The notes under the pieces were generated by a model. That model did not search any database and had not been told where the DNA came from. It saw nothing but the letters and a program-made list of their open reading frames with translations. This document shows positions 60,300 to 64,000 of a stretch of DNA of 64,000 nucleotides, in pieces; position 1 is the first letter of the stretch; each line of letters opens with the position of its first letter. A program made the position numbers and the translations under genes. Location of the stretch: the NCBI GenBank assembly GCA_021816585.1, contig JAKAXL010000002.1:1-64000 (forward strand). Reading direction: 5' to 3'. The stretch comes from Pseudomonadota bacterium. Its GTDB lineage: Bacteria > Pseudomonadota > Gammaproteobacteria > Burkholderiales > Burkholderiaceae_C.

Positions 60300-62846
60300 T
60301 CAGCGGCGATGATGGTGAATCGTGAAGTGCCGCCAAGGCTGCAGCGAAAGGTTGAGGCGCTCCAGGAAATGCCGATGCCGCGGCGCGCTGTGCGCCAGGT
60401 GCCGGTAGACCGCGCGCTTGGCGAAGTCGGTCAGCACCGACCAGGCGATCGAATAGCCCCACACCAGCGCGATGTCGCGCCAGCCGATCGGCGCGACCAG
60501 CCCCAGGCCCCAGGCGCACACCAGCGTGGCCGCCAGCTTGGTCAGCACGGCCGACCACAGCATCGCCGGTGCCGGGTAGGGCCTGCGCCAGTAGGCGTCG
60601 CGACTGCGCGAGACGAACAGCGTGAGGTGCCCGGCGACCGCCATCTTCAGGAACACGTAGGTCTGCACCTGCGGGACCGGCAGGTGCAGCCAGTCCAGCG
60701 CCAGGTACAGCATCAGGAAGCTGCCGGCGGTTCCGGTCAGGCCCATCACCGTCGACACGCTGAGCACGCGGCGCATGTCCCAGCGCACCGGCGCGGGGTC
60801 GACCGCGGTGCGGTCGTAGGCGATGGTCATGATCGGCACGTCGTTGAAGAACGCCAGCAGGATGATCATCACCGCGGTGATCGGGTAGAAGCCGTAGAAC
60901 AGCATGGCCAGCACCACGAACACCATGACCCGGATGGTCTCCGTGATGCGATAGATGGCGTAGCTGTTCATGCGCTCGAAAATGCGCCTGGCCTCGTCCA
61001 CCGCCTTCACGATGGTCGACAGGCCCGGCGCGGTCAGCACCAGCGCGGCGGCGGCACGCGCCGCGTCGGTGGCGCCCGCCACCGCGATGCCGACGTCGGC
61101 CTGCTTGAGCGCCGGCGCGTCGTTGACGCCGTCGCCGGTCATCGCCACGCGGTGCCCGGCCTGCTGCAGCGCCTTCACGATGCCGTACTTGTGCTGCGGG
61201 AACACCTGCGCGAAGCCGTCGGCCTCGGCCACGCGCGCGGCCAGCTCCGCCGGTTGCGGCGTCGAGGCGCCGAACACCTGGTCGGCGGCCAGGATGTTGC
61301 GGCCGATTCCCAGGCGCTCGCCGATCTCGCGCGCGATCGCCAGGTTGTCCCCGGTGACCATCTTCACGCCGATGCCGTGCGCGCGCGCGTCGGCGATGGT
61401 CTGCGCGGAATCGGCGCGAGGCGGATCGAACAGCGCGAGCACGCCGTCGAGCTGCCACGCGGCGTCGCCGTGCCGGCTGGCCACGCCCAGCGTGCGCATG
61501 CCGCGGGCCGCCTGCGCGTCGATCCAGGCCTGCGCCTGCGCGCGCAGCGGCGCATCGGCCGCCGCCAGGTCCAGCATGACCTGCGGCGCGCCCTTGCTGC
61601 ATTGCCAGCTCGTGCCGTCGGGCGCGCGCCAGCTGCCCTCGCTGCGCTTTCCGACCGGGTCGAAGGGCATGAAATGCACCAGCTGCCAGGCCTGCGGCTG
61701 CGGCGGTTGCGCGGCGTGGATCGCGTCGTCGATCGGGTCGCCGTCGCCGGCCCGGCTGGCCAGCTCCGCATGCAGCAGCAGCGTGGCCGCGTCGGCGGCC
61801 GCCACTTGCAGCGTGTCGCCCAGGCTGAGCCGGTTGACCGTGAGGGTCCCGGTCTTGTCCGAGCACAGGATGTCGACCGCGGCCATTTCCTCGATCGACT
61901 CCAGGCGCGTGACGATGGCCTTTTCCCTCGACAGCGCCAGCGCTCCCAGCGCCATGGTCACCGACAGCACCGCGGGCATCGCCACCGGGATCGACGCCAC
62001 GCTGAGGATCAGCGCGAACTGCAGCAGCTCGATCCACGGCAGCCCGCGCTGCAGCTCGACCAGCACCAGCACCACGACCAGCCCCAGGCTGACGTAGATC
62101 AGGTAGTCCCCGATGTCCAGCACCGCTTTCTGGAAATGCGACGGGGCGCCCGCGCTGCTCACCAGTTCCGCGGTGCGCCCGAGGAAGGTGTGCGTCCCGG
62201 TGGCGTACACCACGCCCACCATTTCGCCCTGGCGGACGATCGATCCGGAATAGACGACGCCGCCGGCACGGCGTTCCACCGGCAGCGACTCGCCGGTCAG
62301 CGCGGACTGATCGACGCTGAGATAGTCGCCGTCGATCAGCTTGAGGTCGGCCGGAACGATGTCGCCCAGGCGCACGCGCACGATGTCGCCGGGGACCAGC
62401 AGCGTGGGGTCCAGTTCCTGCCAGCGCGCGTCGCGCAGCGCGCGGCAGCGCGGCGCGAGTTGCTTTTTCAGCGCTTCCAGCGCGCTGGAAGCCTTGTATT
62501 CCTGCCAGAAGCCGACGGCCGCGTTGAACAGCAGCAGCGCGACGATGATGCCGAAGTCCGGCCAGTGCCGCACCAGTGCCGACAACAATGCGGCGGCCTC
62601 GATCATCCACGGGATCGGCCCCCAGAAGTAGTGCAGCAGCTTGCGCAGCAGGCTCTCGCGCACCTGCGGCAGCGCGTTCGGTCCATGCACTTGAAGGCGC
62701 GCCTGCGCCTGTGCCGACGAGAGCCCGCCGGGGCCGGCCTGCAGGCGCGTCAGCGTCTGCTCGAGGCTTTCCTGGCCGGCGTCCGCGGCGGGCTGCGGGG
62801 TGGTGGCGGGAGACGGGGACGGACTGGGGGAGGCGTTCGGGGTCAT
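60300..62846 (-). CDS. P-type proton ATPase (P3A), second copy
   Basis: Membrane pump of 848 residues with the same layout as the copy at 11988: N-domain LSSAQAQARLQVHGPNALP, actuator TGES in SALTGESLPVE, Asp330 in DILCSDKTGTLTVNR, nucleotide domain, hinge TGDGVNDAPALKQADVGIAV and M6 FFNDVPIMTIAYDR with the proton-carrying Asp. It is closer to plant and Methanocaldococcus H+-ATPases than the first copy, as seen in the IPWMIEAAALLSALVRHWPDF region. It probably extrudes protons. A Ser/Pro-rich head precedes the first domain. It may be co-transcribed with the MFS gene. Confidence 0.88.
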   Translation of the reverse strand: MTPNASPSPSPSPATTPQPAADAGQESLEQTLTRLQAGPGGLSSAQAQARLQVHGPNALPQVRESLLRKLLHYFWGPIPWMIEAAALLSALVRHWPDFGIIVALLLFNAAVGFWQEYKASSALEALKKQLAPRCRALRDARWQELDPTLLVPGDIVRVRLGDIVPADLKLIDGDYLSVDQSALTGESLPVERRAGGVVYSGSIVRQGEMVGVVYATGTHTFLGRTAELVSSAGAPSHFQKAVLDIGDYLIYVSLGLVVVLVLVELQRGLPWIELLQFALILSVASIPVAMPAVLSVTMALGALALSREKAIVTRLESIEEMAAVDILCSDKTGTLTVNRLSLGDTLQVAAADAATLLLHAELASRAGDGDPIDDAIHAAQPPQPQAWQLVHFMPFDPVGKRSEGSWRAPDGTSWQCSKGAPQVMLDLAAADAPLRAQAQAWIDAQAARGMRTLGVASRHGDAAWQLDGVLALFDPPRADSAQTIADARAHGIGVKMVTGDNLAIAREIGERLGIGRNILAADQVFGASTPQPAELAARVAEADGFAQVFPQHKYGIVKALQQAGHRVAMTGDGVNDAPALKQADVGIAVAGATDAARAAAALVLTAPGLSTIVKAVDEARRIFERMNSYAIYRITETIRVMVFVVLAMLFYGFYPITAVMIILLAFFNDVPIMTIAYDRTAVDPAPVRWDMRRVLSVSTVMGLTGTAGSFLMLYLALDWLHLPVPQVQTYVFLKMAVAGHLTLFVSRSRDAYWRRPYPAPAMLWSAVLTKLAATLVCAWGLGLVAPIGWRDIALVWGYSIAWSVLTDFAKRAVYRHLAHSAPRHRHFLERLNLSLQPWRHFTIHHHRR

Positions 62847-63003
62847 CGCGGGCTCGCGCACGGTGGCGGCGGCGCCTGGCGCGTCGCCGTGACGAATGCA
62901 CAGACCCGCAGGCTAAACCCGCCGCGACGCGGGCATGGGTCGAATCGAGGGCGATTTGTGCTGGAACAAGGTGCGCGCGGATCGGCGAGCCGGCGCCGTC
63001 GCC

Positions 63004-63945
63004 TCAACCATGTCCTGGCGCCGGGGCATGCAGCGGGCCGAGCGCGGCCAGCAGCATGTCGACGAAGGCGCGCGTGCGCGCCGGCAGCGGGTTGCGCCCG
63101 GGAAACACCGCCCACGCGGTCTGCAGCGGCAGGCTCCACGCCGGCAGCACCCGGCGCAGCTGGGCGCGCTGCAGGTCCGGGCGCGCGAACTCGTCGGGCA
63201 GTGCGGCGATTCCGCAGCCGGCGCGCGCCAGGCGCAGCAGCAGCTCCGGCGAGTTGGCGCGCACGCGCCCCGGAGCCAGGCCCTGCCGGATCTGCCCGTC
63301 GCCCTGCAGCAGCCACGGCATGTCGCGTCCGTCGCGCGTCATCAGGTGCACGGCGCGGTGCCCGGCCAGCTCGTCCGGGTGGCGCGGCTCGCCGTGGTCG
63401 GCCAGGTACTGCGGCGACGCGTACAGCCCGTTGGAGAAGCGCGTCAGCGCGCGCGCTGCCAGATAGGCGTCGTCGGGAAGTTCGCCCATGCGCACGGCCA
63501 GGTCGAATCCCTCGCCGAGCAGGTCGACGCGGCGTGGCGACAGGTCCAGTTCGAGTTCCACGCGCGGGTGCAGCGCGACGAAGGCGGCCAGGCTGTCCGC
63601 CAGCAGCAGGTTCGCGAAATCGCTGGGCATCGACACCCGCAGGCGCCCGGCCGGCTCGGCGCGGCGCTGCTCGCCCAGCGCCGACGCGGCATCCACCTCG
63701 TCGGCGACGCGGCGCGCGTGCTCCAGCAGTTGCAGTCCGAAGTCGGTCAGTCGCTGCTGGCGCGTCGTGCGCAGCAGCAGCCGCTCGCCGAGGCGCCGCT
63801 CGAGCAGCGCCAGGCGCCTCGACACCGTCGACTTGGGCCAGCCCAGTCGCGCCGCGGCGCGACTCAGGCTGCCGAGTTCCGCGACCCGCGCGAACAGCAG
63901 CAGGTCGTTGGGCTCGATTCCGGAGTTTTCCAAAGATTGTTCCAT
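63004..63945 (-). CDS. LysR-family regulator (CrgA/DmlR type)
   Basis: LTTR of 313 residues: NDLLLFARVAELGSLSRAAARLGWPKSTVSRRLALLERRLGERLLLRTTRQQRLTDFG is the winged-helix region; RLRVSMPSDFANLLLADSLAAFVALHP starts the effector domain. A perfect 13-base inverted repeat overlaps its start codon, so it probably represses itself and an unseen divergent gene at the right edge. The last 55 bases are upstream DNA; an ATG at 63989 may open that gene, but too little is visible. Confidence 0.87.
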   Translation of the reverse strand: MEQSLENSGIEPNDLLLFARVAELGSLSRAAARLGWPKSTVSRRLALLERRLGERLLLRTTRQQRLTDFGLQLLEHARRVADEVDAASALGEQRRAEPAGRLRVSMPSDFANLLLADSLAAFVALHPRVELELDLSPRRVDLLGEGFDLAVRMGELPDDAYLAARALTRFSNGLYASPQYLADHGEPRHPDELAGHRAVHLMTRDGRDMPWLLQGDGQIRQGLAPGRVRANSPELLLRLARAGCGIAALPDEFARPDLQRAQLRRVLPAWSLPLQTAWAVFPGRNPLPARTRAFVDMLLAALGPLHAPAPGHG

Positions 63946-63960
63946 GGATGGAACAATCTT
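63933..63960. promoter_or_regulatory. Perfect 13-base inverted repeat over the LysR start codon
   Basis: AAGATTGTTCCAT and ATGGAACAATCTT form a perfect inverted repeat with a 2-base centre. The LysR ATG itself (63943-63945) is part of the left arm. The core ATTGTTCC...GGAACAAT resembles known CrgA-branch sites. Binding here would block translation start and transcription of the gene. Confidence 0.75.
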
Positions 63961-64000
63961 ATCCGATTCGAGCCCTTATGAATCCGTGATGGACCTCCTA

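Noticed and set aside
58920-63989. Open frame of 1689 codons on the plus strand
   Set aside because: It runs antisense to the MFS, P-type ATPase and LysR genes, is rich in His, Arg, Gln and Asp as expected of a shadow frame in GC-rich DNA, and shows no known domain.
63946-64000. Start of a divergent gene at the right edge
   Set aside because: An ATG at 63989 leaves only four codons in the window, too few to support a call.

Overview
The window is very GC-rich (roughly 70%) and densely coded on both strands. Its gene content points to a betaproteobacterium, most likely of the order Burkholderiales. It carries many LysR regulators with divergent targets, a DctB/DctD pair, PilU, a GlcDEF glycolate oxidase, a DUF3079 protein, and a Rieske oxygenase with a one-component reductase. 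Two proton-pumping P3A-type ATPases and a ClC antiporter suggest tolerance of acid; that is inference. I saw no tRNA, rRNA, insertion sequence, phage gene or CRISPR array. LAYOUT. 1-3552: the tail of a LivF-like ABC ATPase, then the dctB-dctD two-component pair. 3553-5779: a repeat-built KGG stress protein and a quinone oxidoreductase. 5814-11956: a PLP aminotransferase, then a Tat-exported amino-acid-type binding protein, an SDR dehydrogenase and a benzoylformate decarboxylase, with a divergent LysR gene. 11988-19696: a P-type ATPase, an HpcH aldolase, a LysR/GST pair, a flavin-type protein, a hydrolase and a methyltransferase. 19767-26574: a sensory block holding a universal stress protein, a di-iron ODP-like protein, a soluble chemoreceptor, a globin-GAF-EAL phosphodiesterase, an FMN reductase and a second PAS chemoreceptor. 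26703-31714: a quinone reductase, PurT, NDH-2 and PilU. 31835-33717: an unrecognised operon of one glycine-rich membrane-active-looking protein followed by two paralogous two-helix membrane proteins, proposed here as a toxin with two immunity proteins. 33856-39409: a LysR/class II aldolase pair, a GntR regulator, a Rieske oxygenase with its reductase, and DUF3079. 39485-51059: an EamA exporter, OsmC and a complete glycolate salvage island. 51060-54935: a promoter, a terminator, a c-di-GMP riboswitch and its GGDEF-EAL gene, converging on a fused PabB-PabC. 55112-63945: an HPF-cold-shock fusion, Skp, DUF3014, ClC, an MFS transporter, a second P-type ATPase and a LysR gene. HOW THE GENES WORK TOGETHER. 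GlcDEF oxidises glycolate to glyoxylate. Gcl joins two glyoxylates to tartronate semialdehyde, Hyi and GlxR interconvert and reduce the C3 acids, and glycerate kinase feeds lower glycolysis. Two separate c-di-GMP circuits are present. One is a riboswitch-controlled GGDEF-EAL enzyme. The other is a heme-globin phosphodiesterase encoded with a di-iron protein and a chemoreceptor, behind a sigma-28-like promoter; it reads as a gas or redox module linked to motility. The most promising undescribed systems are the ODP-chemoreceptor-globin operon, the riboswitch locus with an unusual promoter-terminator leader, and the putative toxin-immunity operon.
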